NCBI RefSeq assembly: GCF_030811475.1
Contig: NZ_JAUSQV010000001.1
Span: 1 to 64,000, forward strand
DNA: 64,000 bases
Source: Nakamurella flavida
GTDB taxonomy: Bacteria; Actinomycetota; Actinomycetes; Mycobacteriales; Nakamurellaceae
Direction of reading: 5' to 3'
Shown here: positions 47,311-57,451 of the stretch, one piece after another
How the letters are laid out: each line of letters begins with the position of its first letter
How positions within the stretch are numbered: the first letter of the stretch is position 1
Program-made: the position numbers and the translations under genes
Notes under the pieces: model-generated
The model's database searches: none
What the model saw: the letters and a program-made list of their open reading frames with translations, nothing else
Told to the model about the DNA's origin: nothing

Positions 47311-47378
47311 CCCGCTCCGTCGAGATGGAGCGGGTACGCAACAGCGGCGGGACCCGAGGGGTCTCCCGCCGCTGTTTC
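47311..47378. terminator. Two hairpins between ilvE and rpmB
   Basis: Hairpin 1: CCCGCTCC (47311-47318) with GGAGCGGG (47327-47334). Hairpin 2: 13-bp perfect stem 47340-47352 with 47364-47376, then TT. The genes are convergent, so the second can serve both directions. Confidence 0.8.
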
Positions 47379-47430
47379 GTCTGTATCAGTGCTCGACACC
47401 CGTCCGCGGTGGACGGTGGGTGCGGTGGGA

Positions 47431-47622
47431 TCAGCCCCGGACGACCTTGCCGGCCTTGAGGCAGGAGGTGCACACGTTGAGCTTGCGCACGGTGCCGGGG
47501 GCCACCTGGGCCCGCACGGGCTGGATGTTCGGGTTCCAACGGCGGTTCGTCCGTCGGTGGGAGTGGGAAACGCTCTTCCCGAAGCCCGGACCCTTGCTAC
47601 ACACGTCACATACGGCAGCCAT
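47431..47622 (-). CDS. rpmB: 50S ribosomal protein L28
   Basis: A 63-residue ribosomal protein with the L28 core [20 protein letters not shown]. It has a zinc-ribbon pattern: Cys5/Cys8 (CDVC) and a CTSC pair near residue 52, so it is the zinc-containing (C+) form. The ATG has GGGAG eight bases upstream. No zinc-free paralogue is in the window. Confidence 0.96.
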   Translation of the reverse strand: MAAVCDVCSKGPGFGKSVSHSHRRTNRRWNPNIQPVRAQVAPGTVRKLNVCTSCLKAGKVVRG

Positions 47623-48048
47623 GGCCGGTTACTCCCATCGCGATGGTCGGGCGGCGTCCTGCCCGCAACCGACTCAGTCTTCATGTGCATGATCACCTGC
47701 CACAGCAGGTCCCCGGTCGCCCGCACCGGCACGATCGGGATCGTGGACGGATGGCACGCCAAGAGCCCGGCGACTGCCGGGCAACCCCACAAGGATACCC
47801 ACGTGCGTCCGGGCCGCCAAATCACCTCCGGACAGCCGTCCGACAGCGGCGACCGGCCGTTCTCGGGTCGCCGGTCCGGGTCGCCGGCCCCGGAGTCGGG
47901 CCGGCGGCGATCCTGCGACGGACGCCCCGCGATCACGGGTGATCGTCCGGTCACGCAGGGTCGTCCGGCCGAGAATCACCCGCCGGGATCACCCTCCCGG
48001 GGACCGGCGGGGCTGGGTCGACGGGCCGGGCCGGGGCAGGATGGGGGC
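47623..48048. other. Divergent promoter region between rpmB and the FakA-like gene
   Basis: About 425 bases with no credible gene. CAGGAT at 48037-48042 is a probable -10 for the leaderless gene at 48049. No Zur-type palindrome of the kind that controls rpmB paralogues is evident by eye. Confidence 0.5.
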
Positions 48049-49026
48049 ATGACGTCCCTGGACGCCGACCTGGTCCACCGCTGGTTCGCCACGGTGCTGA
48101 ACCCGGACGTGCCCGTGATGCCGCACTGGGGGATCCTGCCCAGCGCGGTGGAGGGTGCCGTGCTGCGCGAGGGGCGGCAGCTGCTGCTCGCCGCCGTGGT
48201 CGACTCCACGATGCCCGGCCCGCCGGAGGTCGCCGCGTCCGAGCCCGCCGCCCGTGAGGTGCAGACCTATCTGCACGCCCTGGCGGCCGGGATCGCCGGC
48301 ACCCAGGCGGCGTTGCTGGAGGCGGACGGACCGACGCAGCCGACCCAGGGGTCGGTGTCCCGGCTCACCGGTGGACCGTTCGGAGCGGCCGAGCCCGTGG
48401 ATCCGCCCGGCGAGGCGCCGACCATCGCCCTGGTCACCGGCCTGATCGCGGGTGCGGCAGCCCTGCGGGACAGCCTGAACCGACCCGGCCCGCCGGAGGT
48501 GCCGAACCGGGAACCCTCGGCGGCCGAGGCCGCCCGCCTCGCCGGGGTCAGCGCCGCCGAGGTCGTCGTGGACGGCGCGGACCTGCACGCGGTGGCGGCC
48601 ATCTCCGCGGCCACCGCCATGCAGGGCTGGGGGGTGGGTCAACCCACCGATCCGCGCGATCGGGTCGAGTACCGCACCCGCGGGCTCATCGGCATGCTCC
48701 TGGTCGGGCTCGAGCAGGCGTCGCAGACCCCCGACCCGCCCGCGGTGCCGGCGGCTTGCGGGGCGGGCCCGGGGGAGAACCGGGGACGCGCGTTCACCGC
48801 CGAGGTGACGTTCGAGATCCGCTGCGGGACGAGTGAGAGCGCCGCCCTGCACCAGGACCTGCTCGCCCTGGGCGAGGACGTCCAGTGGTGGTCGCGGTCC
48901 GGGGTCGACCACTTCCACATCCACACCGATTCGCCCGGCGAGGTGATCTCGCAGGCCTACGCCTCCGGGACGCTGTTCGACCTGGCTGTCACCCTGCGCG
49001 AGCCCACCCCCTCCGACCTGGACTGA
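48049..49026 (+). CDS. Shortened DAK2/FakA-like protein
   Basis: A 325-residue protein at the usual place of the DAK2-domain protein (Rv2974c-like) between rpmB and recG. Its last 70 residues (EVTFEIRCGTSESAALHQDLLALGEDVQWWSRSG, then HFHIHTDSPGEV) match the middle domain of FakA proteins, where I expect HVHTDDPG. The C-terminal fatty-acid-binding third (about 200 residues) is missing, and the DhaL Asp cluster (D-x-D-x-G-x-N-M) is not found in the N-terminal part. It probably does not phosphorylate, and may be regulatory or decayed. CAGGAT is six bases before the ATG. Confidence 0.65.
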   Translation: MTSLDADLVHRWFATVLNPDVPVMPHWGILPSAVEGAVLREGRQLLLAAVVDSTMPGPPEVAASEPAAREVQTYLHALAAGIAGTQAALLEADGPTQPTQGSVSRLTGGPFGAAEPVDPPGEAPTIALVTGLIAGAAALRDSLNRPGPPEVPNREPSAAEAARLAGVSAAEVVVDGADLHAVAAISAATAMQGWGVGQPTDPRDRVEYRTRGLIGMLLVGLEQASQTPDPPAVPAACGAGPGENRGRAFTAEVTFEIRCGTSESAALHQDLLALGEDVQWWSRSGVDHFHIHTDSPGEVISQAYASGTLFDLAVTLREPTPSDLD

Positions 49027-49147
49027 GTCCCCGGCTGCCCGGCCGGAGGACGACGCCGGGCGCTGCAGTGTCGGGGAGGGCGGGCAGGATGGTGCCCGTC
49101 CCTCCGGCGCCCCGGTGCGCCCGACCGAACAGCAGGAAGGCGCCGCG

Positions 49148-51427
49148 ATGTCCCCGGCCGATGCCCCCCGAGGAGCGCGGGTGGAGCAGTCCTCCGCCCT
49201 CGCACCCGTCCTGGGAGCGCGGACGGCCGCCAAACTCGCCGACAAGCTGCGGCTGACCACCGTGGGCGAGCTGCTCCGCTACTACCCGCGGAAGTACGAC
49301 GAGCGCGGCAAGCTGACCGATCTGGCCGGTCTCGTGGTCGACGAACGGGCCACCGTGTGGGCCAAGGTGCGCAGCGTGACCGAACGGCAGCTGGGCAACC
49401 GCCGGGGCGTCCGGTTGATCACCAATGTCGTCGTCGGAGACGGCAACCTGGAGCTGACCTGCACGTTCTTCAACCAGCACCAGTGGAAGCGCAACCTGCC
49501 GGTGGGCACCGACGCGATGTTCTCCGGCAAGGTCACCCAGTTCCGCCGGACCCTGCAGATGACCTCGCCCAGCGTGGTGCTGCTCGCCGATGACTCGACC
49601 GAGGGGCGGGCGGGGGACCTGGAGACGATCGAGTCCTTCGCCGGCGGGATCATCCCGGTCTACCCGCTGGTCGAGGGGATCGGCCAGAGCGTGCTGCAGA
49701 AGAGCGTCGATCTCGTGCTGCAGGCCTGCACGCTCGAGGACCCGCTGCCGGACGTGCTCGCCGCGCGGCACGGGCTCACCGGCCTGGCCCGCGCCCTGCA
49801 GCACATCCACCGGCCGGGTGACCGGGAGGCGTTGGCCGCCGCCCAGCACCGGCTCCGCTACGACGAGGCCCTGTCCGTCCAGCTCGTGCTCGCCGCCCGC
49901 CGCGCCGCCGCCCAGGACACCCCCGCGCCCGCCTGCCCGGAGCGCCCGGACGGGTTGCTGGCGGAGTTCAACGGGCGGCTGCCGTTCACGCTGACCCGGG
50001 GGCAGACGGCGGTCGGCCGGACCATCTCCGGCGATCTGGCCCAGCCGCGCCCGATGAACCGCCTGCTGCAGGGCGAGGTCGGATCGGGCAAGACGATCGT
50101 GGCGCTGCGGGCCATGCTGCAGGTGATCGACGCCGGTCGGCAGACCGCGCTGCTCGCCCCGACCGAGGTGCTCGCGGCCCAGCACGCCCGGTCGCTGCGG
50201 GCGACCCTCGGCCCGCTCGGCCGGGCCGGTGAGCTGGACGCCGCCGACGGGGCGACGCGGGTGGTGCTGCTCACCGGGTCGCTGCCGGTGCCGGCCCGAC
50301 GGAAGGCGTTGCTGCAGATCGTGTCCGGGGAGGCCGGGATCGTCGTCGGCACCCATGCCCTGCTCTCCGCCGGCGTCGACTTCGCCGACCTGGGCCTGGT
50401 CGTCGTCGACGAGCAGCACCGGTTCGGGGTCGAGCAGCGGGACACGTTGCGCACCAGGCGATCCCCGTCCGGCACCACACCGCACGTCCTGGTGATGACG
50501 GCGACCCCGATCCCCCGCACGGTGGCGATGACCGTCTACGGCGACCTGGACACCTCGATCCTGTCCGAGCTGCCCGCGGGCCGCTCGCCCATCACCACCA
50601 CGGTCGTCCCGGTCGAGGAGAGACCGCAGTGGCTGGACCGCGCCTGGCAACGGGTCCGGGAGGAGGTCGGCAAGGGTCACCAGGTCTACGTCGTCTGCCC
50701 CAAGATCGGGGACGAGCCCGAACGCGGCGCCAAGGGGCGGGATCGCGACGAGGGACCCGACGGCGAGTGGGACGACGAGGACGGCGCCAGCGGCAGTGAC
50801 GCCGGCCTCCGCCCGCCGCCGCTGGCCGTGGTCGACGTGGCGGCCGAGCTGGCCGACGGTCCCCTGGCGGGGTTGTCGCTGGGCGTCGTGCACGGGCGCC
50901 TGCCGCCGGCCGAGAAGGACCAGGTGATGCGGGATTTCGGTGCCGGCGACATCGACGTGCTCGTCGCCACGACGGTCATCGAGGTCGGCGTGGACGTCCC
51001 CAACGCGTCGATGATGGTGATCATGGACGCCGAACGGTTCGGCATGTCCCAGCTGCACCAGCTGAGGGGGCGCGTGGGGCGGGGTTCCGCGCCGGGCATC
51101 TGTCTGCTCGTCACCCGGGCACTGGAGGGCGGGCGCGGCCGGGCCCGGCTCGCCGCGGTGGCGGCCAGCGCGGACGGGTTCGAGCTGGCCGAGGCCGATC
51201 TCGCGCAGCGGCGGGAGGGCGACGTGCTCGGCACCGTGCAGTCGGGGAAGAACACCTCGCTGCGCCAGCTGTCGCTGCTGCGCGATCGCGAGGTCATCGA
51301 GCAGGCCCGGGCGGACGCCGGGGGACTGGTCGGCGACGATCCCACCCTGGCGTCCTGGCCCGGTCTGGCGCGCATGGTCGCCGACGTGATCGCCGCGGAG
51401 AACCAGGAATTCCTCGAGAAGGCCTGA
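49148..51427 (+). CDS. recG: ATP-dependent DNA helicase RecG
   Basis: Remodels stalled replication forks and Holliday junctions. The 759-residue protein has the N-terminal wedge OB fold (residues 50-160), Walker A GEVGSGKT (about 310), DEQHRFG box (about 420), TATPIPRT, and the motif V/VI region ATTVIEVGVDVPNASMMVIMDAERFGMSQLHQLRGRVGRG. An acidic insert of about 40 residues lies between helicase subdomains (near residue 530, GRDRDEGPDGEWDDEDG). ATG 49148 has AGGAAGG upstream. Confidence 0.96.
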   Translation: MSPADAPRGARVEQSSALAPVLGARTAAKLADKLRLTTVGELLRYYPRKYDERGKLTDLAGLVVDERATVWAKVRSVTERQLGNRRGVRLITNVVVGDGNLELTCTFFNQHQWKRNLPVGTDAMFSGKVTQFRRTLQMTSPSVVLLADDSTEGRAGDLETIESFAGGIIPVYPLVEGIGQSVLQKSVDLVLQACTLEDPLPDVLAARHGLTGLARALQHIHRPGDREALAAAQHRLRYDEALSVQLVLAARRAAAQDTPAPACPERPDGLLAEFNGRLPFTLTRGQTAVGRTISGDLAQPRPMNRLLQGEVGSGKTIVALRAMLQVIDAGRQTALLAPTEVLAAQHARSLRATLGPLGRAGELDAADGATRVVLLTGSLPVPARRKALLQIVSGEAGIVVGTHALLSAGVDFADLGLVVVDEQHRFGVEQRDTLRTRRSPSGTTPHVLVMTATPIPRTVAMTVYGDLDTSILSELPAGRSPITTTVVPVEERPQWLDRAWQRVREEVGKGHQVYVVCPKIGDEPERGAKGRDRDEGPDGEWDDEDGASGSDAGLRPPPLAVVDVAAELADGPLAGLSLGVVHGRLPPAEKDQVMRDFGAGDIDVLVATTVIEVGVDVPNASMMVIMDAERFGMSQLHQLRGRVGRGSAPGICLLVTRALEGGRGRARLAAVAASADGFELAEADLAQRREGDVLGTVQSGKNTSLRQLSLLRDREVIEQARADAGGLVGDDPTLASWPGLARMVADVIAAENQEFLEKA

Positions 51428-51441
51428 GGGGCACGGGGTTG

Positions 51442-51474
51442 GGGCCGCACGGAGCAGGTGCACCCGTGCGGCCC
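51442..51474. terminator. Terminator between recG and the aldo/keto reductase
   Basis: GGGCCGCACGG (51442-51452) pairs perfectly with CCGTGCGGCCC (51464-51474). It lies between two convergent stops 58 bases apart and can serve both. Confidence 0.75.
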
Positions 51475-51485
51475 GCTCGCACCGG

Positions 51486-52559
51486 TCAGCGACCGCCTCG
51501 GATGGTGCGGCTGCGCTGCTCGGAACCCGGCCCGCCGTAGGGGTAGTCGACCGGGTGCGGGTCGCTGGCCGTGTCCAGCAGGGCGGTCTCGGTCGCGTCC
51601 AGGTGCAGGCCGGCCGCGGACAGGTTGTCCTGCAACTGGGTCAGGGTGCGTGCGCCGAGGATGACCGAGGTGACCCCCGGGCGATCGACCAGCCACGCCA
51701 GCGCCACCTGCGCCATGCCCACGCCGCGGGCCGAGGCCACCGAGCGGACCGCGTCGAGCACGTCCCAGGTCCGCTGCTGGCCGGAGCGCACGTCGTAGTT
51801 CTCCACGCCTCGGGTGGGGTCCTCGCCCAGCCGGGTCGCGCCGGTCGGTCGTTCGCCCTGCGTGTACTTGCCGGTCAGCCAGCCCCCGCCGAGCGGCGAC
51901 CAGGGCAGCAGCCCGATCCCGGCATCCAGGGCGGACGGCACGATCTCCCACTCGATCTCGCGGACCAGCAGGTTGTACTGCGGCTGCAGGGTCACCGGCA
52001 GGTTCAGGCCCAGTTCCCGGGCCACCGCCACCGCCTTCTGGATCTGCCAGCCGGTGAAGTTGGACAGGCCGATGTACCGCACCGTCCCGGAACGCACCAT
52101 GTCGTCCAGCGCGCGCAGGGTCTCCTCCAGCGGGGTCAACGGGTCATAGGCGTGCACCTGGTAGAGGTCCAGGGTGTCCACGCCCAGCCGGGTCAGGGAG
52201 GCCCGGACGGCGGTCTGCAGGTGGCGGCGGGACAGGCCCAGGTCGTTGGGTCCGTCGCCCATCGGGAAGCGCGCCTTGGTGGTCAGCACGATCTGGTCGC
52301 GGACGGCGGGGCCGCGATCGGCCAGCCAGCGGCCGATGATCGACTCCGAGACCCCGGCGTTGTACACGTCCGCGGTGTCGATGAAGGTGCCGCCCGCCGC
52401 CACGAAGGCGTCGAGCTGCTCACGGGAACCGGCCTCGTCGGTCTCGTTGCCGAAGGTCATCGTCCCGAGCGTGAAGGCGGACACCGCGCAGCCCGCCGAG
52501 CCGAGCCGGCGGTACTCCATCGTGGGTGTGCTGGGGGACTCGGTGCGGTCGGTGGTCAT
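51486..52559 (-). CDS. Aldo/keto reductase
   Basis: A 357-residue TIM-barrel NADPH oxidoreductase. The family signature is [16 protein letters not shown] with the catalytic Asp/Tyr pair, the Lys in TTKARFPMG, and the His in [36 protein letters not shown]. The NADPH-binding end is [13 protein letters not shown]. It is related to YajO/Tas-type reductases; the substrate is unknown. ATG 52559 has GGAGGA eight bases upstream; the longer frame is rejected. Confidence 0.93.
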   Translation of the reverse strand: MTTDRTESPSTPTMEYRRLGSAGCAVSAFTLGTMTFGNETDEAGSREQLDAFVAAGGTFIDTADVYNAGVSESIIGRWLADRGPAVRDQIVLTTKARFPMGDGPNDLGLSRRHLQTAVRASLTRLGVDTLDLYQVHAYDPLTPLEETLRALDDMVRSGTVRYIGLSNFTGWQIQKAVAVARELGLNLPVTLQPQYNLLVREIEWEIVPSALDAGIGLLPWSPLGGGWLTGKYTQGERPTGATRLGEDPTRGVENYDVRSGQQRTWDVLDAVRSVASARGVGMAQVALAWLVDRPGVTSVILGARTLTQLQDNLSAAGLHLDATETALLDTASDPHPVDYPYGGPGSEQRSRTIRGGR

Positions 52560-52751
52560 GACCCGATCCTCCTCCGGTGGCGAGGTTCCCCCACCGCGGC
52601 CGCCTCGGGGTCGGGCGCCGGGATACCGTCCTGTTGCCGCAGCCGGGACCCCCGGCCGCGACACCGTCCTGAGCCGGGAGGCGTGCGTGCCGAGAGCGTG
52701 GAGCCAACGGAACCGGCGGACCTCGTCGAGGACACCGCCGCCGGATGCCCC

Positions 52752-53824
<1,073 letters not shown>

Positions 53825-53930
53825 GCGATCCGGCCGGGCGTGTCGGCCGGTGCCCCGTCGGGCGGGTGAAAGACTCTCCCCGGTTCGGCGCGCACCGGCG
53901 CGCCCACCACAGCTGAGAGGAGGACCGCCC

Positions 53931-54683
53931 GTGTACCGGGTTTTCGAAGCCCTCGACGAGTTGGTCACCATCGTCGAGGAAGCCCGCGGGGTGCCGATGA
54001 CCGGCTCCTGCGTGGTGCCGCGCGGCGATGTGCTGGAACTCCTCGATGACGTCCGGGAGGCACTGCCCGGCGAGGTCGACGACGCGCAGGACGTGCTCGA
54101 CCACCGTGACGCGATGATCGCCGACGCCCGCAGCTCGGCCGAGACGACGGTCGCCGACGCCCGCACCGAGGCCGACCGCCTCGTCACCGAGGCCCACGCC
54201 TCGGCCTCGGACACCGTGTCGTCAGCGCAGCTCGAGGCCAACCGGCTGGTCGCCGAGGCGGAACGGCAGCTCGCCGAGGCCTCCTCCCGCGCCGAGGCGA
54301 TGATCGCCCGCGCCCGGGCGGACGCCGACCGGGCCGCGCAGGCCGGCCAGGACCAGCACGATGCGTCGATCGCCCGCGGTCACGCCGAGGCCGAACGCCT
54401 GGTCGCCGCCGGCCGGGCGTCCTACGAGGGCGCCGTCGCCGACGGTCAGGCCGAACAGGCCCGGTTGGTCTCGCAGACCGACGTCGTGCAGGCCGCCCAC
54501 CGCGAGTCGGCACGCGTGCTCGACGCCGCCCACGGCGACGCCGACCGGATGCGCGCCGAGTGCGACACCTATGTCGACAGCAGCCTGGGCGCGCTGGAGG
54601 AGACCCTCACCAAGACACTGCGCGAGGTCGGTCGCGGACGGACGTCGCTGCGCAGCGGCGGGTCGGTGGACTACCGGCTCTGA
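53931..54683 (+). CDS. sepIVA: SepIVA-like DivIVA-domain division protein
   Basis: A 250-residue coiled-coil protein. The N-terminal MYRVFEALDELVTIVEEARGVPMTGSCVVPRGDVLELLDDVREALPGEV is the conserved head of the Rv2927c (SepIVA) family, required for septation in mycobacteria. Residues about 55-215 are an almost uninterrupted Ala/Arg/Glu coiled coil with short repeats (ADARTEADRLVTEA and variants). GTG 53931 has GAGGAGG seven bases upstream. It is upstream of DUF177-rpmF-rnc, as recalled for Rv2927c-Rv2925c. Confidence 0.9.
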   Translation: MYRVFEALDELVTIVEEARGVPMTGSCVVPRGDVLELLDDVREALPGEVDDAQDVLDHRDAMIADARSSAETTVADARTEADRLVTEAHASASDTVSSAQLEANRLVAEAERQLAEASSRAEAMIARARADADRAAQAGQDQHDASIARGHAEAERLVAAGRASYEGAVADGQAEQARLVSQTDVVQAAHRESARVLDAAHGDADRMRAECDTYVDSSLGALEETLTKTLREVGRGRTSLRSGGSVDYRL

Positions 54684-54714
54684 CCGTGGCCGCTCGGGGC
54701 CGGGGCCGACAGCG

Positions 54715-54743
54715 TTGTCCGGCGATCGGCCGTCGAGTACTCT
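54715..54743 (+). promoter_or_regulatory. Promoter of the DUF177-rpmF-rnc-mutM operon
   Basis: TTGTCC (54715-54720), a 17-base spacer, and TACTCT (54738-54743) resemble a housekeeping sigma-70-type promoter. It lies 109 bases upstream of the DUF177 start, in the 168-base gap after sepIVA. Confidence 0.45.
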
Positions 54744-54851
54744 GGAACGGTTGCCCGGGGCCGGTCGGCTCCGCCTCTGCAGTCTTCCGGGCCGACACGC
54801 CCGGACCGTGGTTCCACCGCAGCACCCCTCGACGTCAGGATCGTTCCCCGC

Positions 54852-55448
54852 ATGGCTCCGCCCCGTCTCAACTCCGCCTCCCCGTGGGTCTTCGACACCC
54901 GGGTCCTGGGGCGACGGCCCGGCACGATGCGTCCGGTCCGGATCAGCGCGCCGGTCACCGAGTCGCTCGGTCTTCCGGTCATCGCCGTCCCGGCCGGTCA
55001 CGAGGTGGAGCTGGACCTGCGCCTGGAGTCGGTGTCCGAGGGGGTCCTGGTGTCCGGGGCGGCCACGGCCGAGGCGGTCGGCGAGTGCTCGCGCTGCCTG
55101 ATCGAGATCACCCAGCCGGTCCGGGTGATCCTGCGTGAGCTGTACGCCTACCCGGGATCGACCACCGCGGCGACCACCGAGGACGACGAGATCCCCCGTC
55201 TCGTGGACGACCTGATCGACCTCGAGCCCCTGGTGCGCGACGAGCTCGTGCTCGCGTTGCCACTGGTGCCGTTGTGTCGTCCCGACTGCCTGGGCCTGTG
55301 CCCGGAATGCGGCGAGCGACGCGAGGAGCTCGAGGAGGGTCATTCCCATGAGACACTGGACCCTCGGTGGGCCGCGTTGAAGCTGAAGTTCGGGACCGAT
55401 GGTCCCGGGAACGCTGATCCGGGCACCCACACCCCCAGCCAGAACTGA
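54852..55448 (+). CDS. DUF177 (YceD) protein
   Basis: A 198-residue protein of the YceD family, found next to rpmF in most bacteria and implicated in 23S rRNA accumulation or processing in E. coli and plants. Conserved zinc-like Cys are GECSRCLIEI and LCRPDCLGLCPECG. The ATG at 54852 follows a weak AGGA. It lies 77 bases before rpmF in the same operon. Mechanism unknown. Confidence 0.92.
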   Translation: MAPPRLNSASPWVFDTRVLGRRPGTMRPVRISAPVTESLGLPVIAVPAGHEVELDLRLESVSEGVLVSGAATAEAVGECSRCLIEITQPVRVILRELYAYPGSTTAATTEDDEIPRLVDDLIDLEPLVRDELVLALPLVPLCRPDCLGLCPECGERREELEEGHSHETLDPRWAALKLKFGTDGPGNADPGTHTPSQN

Positions 55449-55525
55449 CCGTCCGGCACTCCGGGCCGCCCGCGGCCCGGTTCGCCGGTGATCTGATCGA
55501 GCAGTGAACGAGAAGGAGAACCATC

Positions 55526-55705
55526 GTGGCCGTTCCGAAGCGGAAGATGTCGCGCAGCAACACCCGCGCGCGCCGATCGCAGTGGAAGACCAGTGTGCCC
55601 ACGCTGGTCACCTGCCCCAACCGCGCCTGCGGTGAGCTGACCTCCCCGCACGAGGCCTGTCGCACCTGTGGTCAGTACCGCGGCCGGCAGGTCGTCGGGG
55701 TCTGA
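55526..55705 (+). CDS. rpmF: 50S ribosomal protein L32
   Basis: A 59-residue ribosomal protein, below the usual ORF-calling length. It begins [21 protein letters not shown], cut here to its family-defining basic N-terminus, and has a zinc ribbon of four Cys (C30-x4-C35 and C45-x2-C48). GTG 55526 is preceded by AGAAGGAGAA, a strong ribosome site. It sits between DUF177 and rnc, the usual order. Confidence 0.97.
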   Translation: MAVPKRKMSRSNTRARRSQWKTSVPTLVTCPNRACGELTSPHEACRTCGQYRGRQVVGV

Positions 55706-55709
55706 CCCT

Positions 55710-56516
55710 GTGACGACCGTGTCGTCCGGTTCCGGTCACCCGACCCCGTCGGGCAGCAACATCCCGGACGCAGCCGTCCTCTCCGCCCAGCTCGGCGTCC
55801 CGTTGGACGCCGAGCTGGTCGTGTTGGCCCTCACCCACCGTTCCTTCGCCTACGAGAACGGCGGGCTGCCGACCAACGAGCGCCTGGAGTTCCTGGGTGA
55901 CTCGGTGCTCGGTGTGGTGATCACCGACACCCTGTACCACTCGCACCCCGACCTGCCCGAGGGACAGCTGGCCAAGCTGCGCGCCTCTATCGTCAACATG
56001 CACGCGCTCGCCGGCGTCGGACGCACGATGGGCCTGGGGGGCCAGCTGCGGCTCGGTCGCGGTGAGGAACTCACCGGCGGACGCGACAAGGCCTCGATCG
56101 TCGCCGACGCCGTCGAGGCCGTGCTGGGTGCGGTCTTCCTGCAGTACGGATTGGACGTCAGCCGCCAGGTCATCCTGCGACTCTTCGCCGATCTCCTGCT
56201 GGCCGCCCCGCGTCTCGGCGCGGGTCTGGACTGGAAGACGTCCCTGCAGGAGCTGGCCGCGGCCCGCGGCCTGGGTGCCCCGGAGTACCGGGTCACCGAG
56301 GAGGGCCCGGACCACGCCAAGCTGTTCGCCGCGCAGGTGCTGCTGAACTCGGTGCCCAGCGGGACGGGGTCGGGGCGCACCAAGAAGGAAGCCGAGCAAG
56401 TGGCCGCGGCCGCCGCGTACGCCGCCACCGTCGGGCCCCCGCCCGGTCTGGTCGATCCCGTGGTCGCCCCGGTGATCGCCGGGACCGAGGGATCCCCGCC
56501 CGCGCCCACCGCCTGA
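55710..56516 (+). CDS. rnc: Ribonuclease III
   Basis: Cleaves double-stranded RNA, including rRNA precursors. The 268-residue protein has the signature [13 protein letters not shown], the second catalytic Glu in [11 protein letters not shown], and a C-terminal dsRNA-binding domain ([18 protein letters not shown] to [15 protein letters not shown]). The N-terminal 25 residues and the C-terminal 30 are low-complexity. GTG 55710 is four bases after the rpmF stop, so it is cotranscribed. Confidence 0.96.
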   Translation: MTTVSSGSGHPTPSGSNIPDAAVLSAQLGVPLDAELVVLALTHRSFAYENGGLPTNERLEFLGDSVLGVVITDTLYHSHPDLPEGQLAKLRASIVNMHALAGVGRTMGLGGQLRLGRGEELTGGRDKASIVADAVEAVLGAVFLQYGLDVSRQVILRLFADLLLAAPRLGAGLDWKTSLQELAAARGLGAPEYRVTEEGPDHAKLFAAQVLLNSVPSGTGSGRTKKEAEQVAAAAAYAATVGPPPGLVDPVVAPVIAGTEGSPPAPTA

Positions 56517-56520
56517 TCCG

Positions 56521-57441
56521 GTGCCCGAACTCCCCGAGGTCGAGTCGGTACGGCGGGGCCTGGTCGGTCACGTCACCGGCCGCCGCATCGCCGACGTCCA
56601 GGTCCTGTCCGATCGCGCCGTCCGTCGCCACGTGGGCGGAGCCGTCGATTTCCGCGCCGTCACCGCAGGTCGCCGGGTGACCGGGGTGGACCGGCGCGGG
56701 AAGTACCTGTGGTGGGTGCTCGACGACGGCGACGCCATCCTGTGCCACCTGGGCATGAGCGGCCAGTTCCGGATCGGTTCCGGCCAGGTCGATCTGCACG
56801 GGGGCGACCCCGCCCCCCGTCATCCCCATCTGCGGGTCCGGTTCGTGTTCGACGACGACGGCCCGGACGTCGACTTCCTGGACCAGCGCACCTTCGGCGG
56901 CATGGCCTTCGCCCCCGGCGGGGCCGACCTGCCCGCCGCCATCGCGCACATCGCCCGTGACCCGATGGACCCGGACTGGTCGGCCGCGGCCACCGCCGCG
57001 GTGATCCGCGGCAAGCGCACGGACATCAAGCGCGCCCTGCTGGACCAGACGGTGATCTCCGGCATCGGCAACATCTACGCCGACGAGGCCCTGTGGCGGG
57101 CGCGGCTGCACTACGCCCGCCGGACCGACTCGTTGACCCGGCCGGCGGTGCTCGCGGTGCTGGCCGCCGCTCGCGAGGTCATGGCCGAGGCGCTCGAGGT
57201 CGGCGGCACGAGCTTCGACTCCCTGTACGTCAACGTCAACGGCGAGTCCGGGTACTTCGACCGCGCGTTGAACGCCTACGGCCGGGAGGGGGAGCCGTGC
57301 CCCCGCTGCGGGACGGCGATCGTCCGGGACGCGTTCATGAACCGGTCCTCGTTCTTCTGCCGCCGCTGCCAACCCGCGCCGCGGCGTCCGGCCGCTGCTC
57401 CGGTCCGGGGGCCCCGGTCCCCGGCCGCGCGTCGTTCGTAG
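56521..57441 (+). CDS. mutM: Formamidopyrimidine-DNA glycosylase (Fpg/MutM)
   Basis: Removes 8-oxoguanine and ring-opened purines and nicks the abasic site. The 306-residue protein has the catalytic N-terminal Pro-Glu (MPELPEVES, Pro exposed after Met removal), the catalytic Lys in DRRGKYLWW, helix-two-turn-helix residues near [16 protein letters not shown], and the zinc finger CPRCG...FCRRCQP. The last 18 residues (Pro/Arg/Ala rich) are an extension. GTG 56521 is four bases after the rnc stop. Confidence 0.96.
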   Translation: MPELPEVESVRRGLVGHVTGRRIADVQVLSDRAVRRHVGGAVDFRAVTAGRRVTGVDRRGKYLWWVLDDGDAILCHLGMSGQFRIGSGQVDLHGGDPAPRHPHLRVRFVFDDDGPDVDFLDQRTFGGMAFAPGGADLPAAIAHIARDPMDPDWSAAATAAVIRGKRTDIKRALLDQTVISGIGNIYADEALWRARLHYARRTDSLTRPAVLAVLAAAREVMAEALEVGGTSFDSLYVNVNGESGYFDRALNAYGREGEPCPRCGTAIVRDAFMNRSSFFCRRCQPAPRRPAAAPVRGPRSPAARRS

Positions 57442-57451
57442 AGTGGGCGCG

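Noticed and set aside
47623-47720. Zur box upstream of rpmB
   Set aside because: TGATCATGCACATGA is only vaguely similar to the Zur consensus and this L28 is the zinc-containing form, which Zur usually does not repress.
51555-52751. Long N-terminal extension of rsmD
   Set aside because: It is antisense to the aldo/keto reductase; the conserved MTRIVAG start at 52752 gives normal length.
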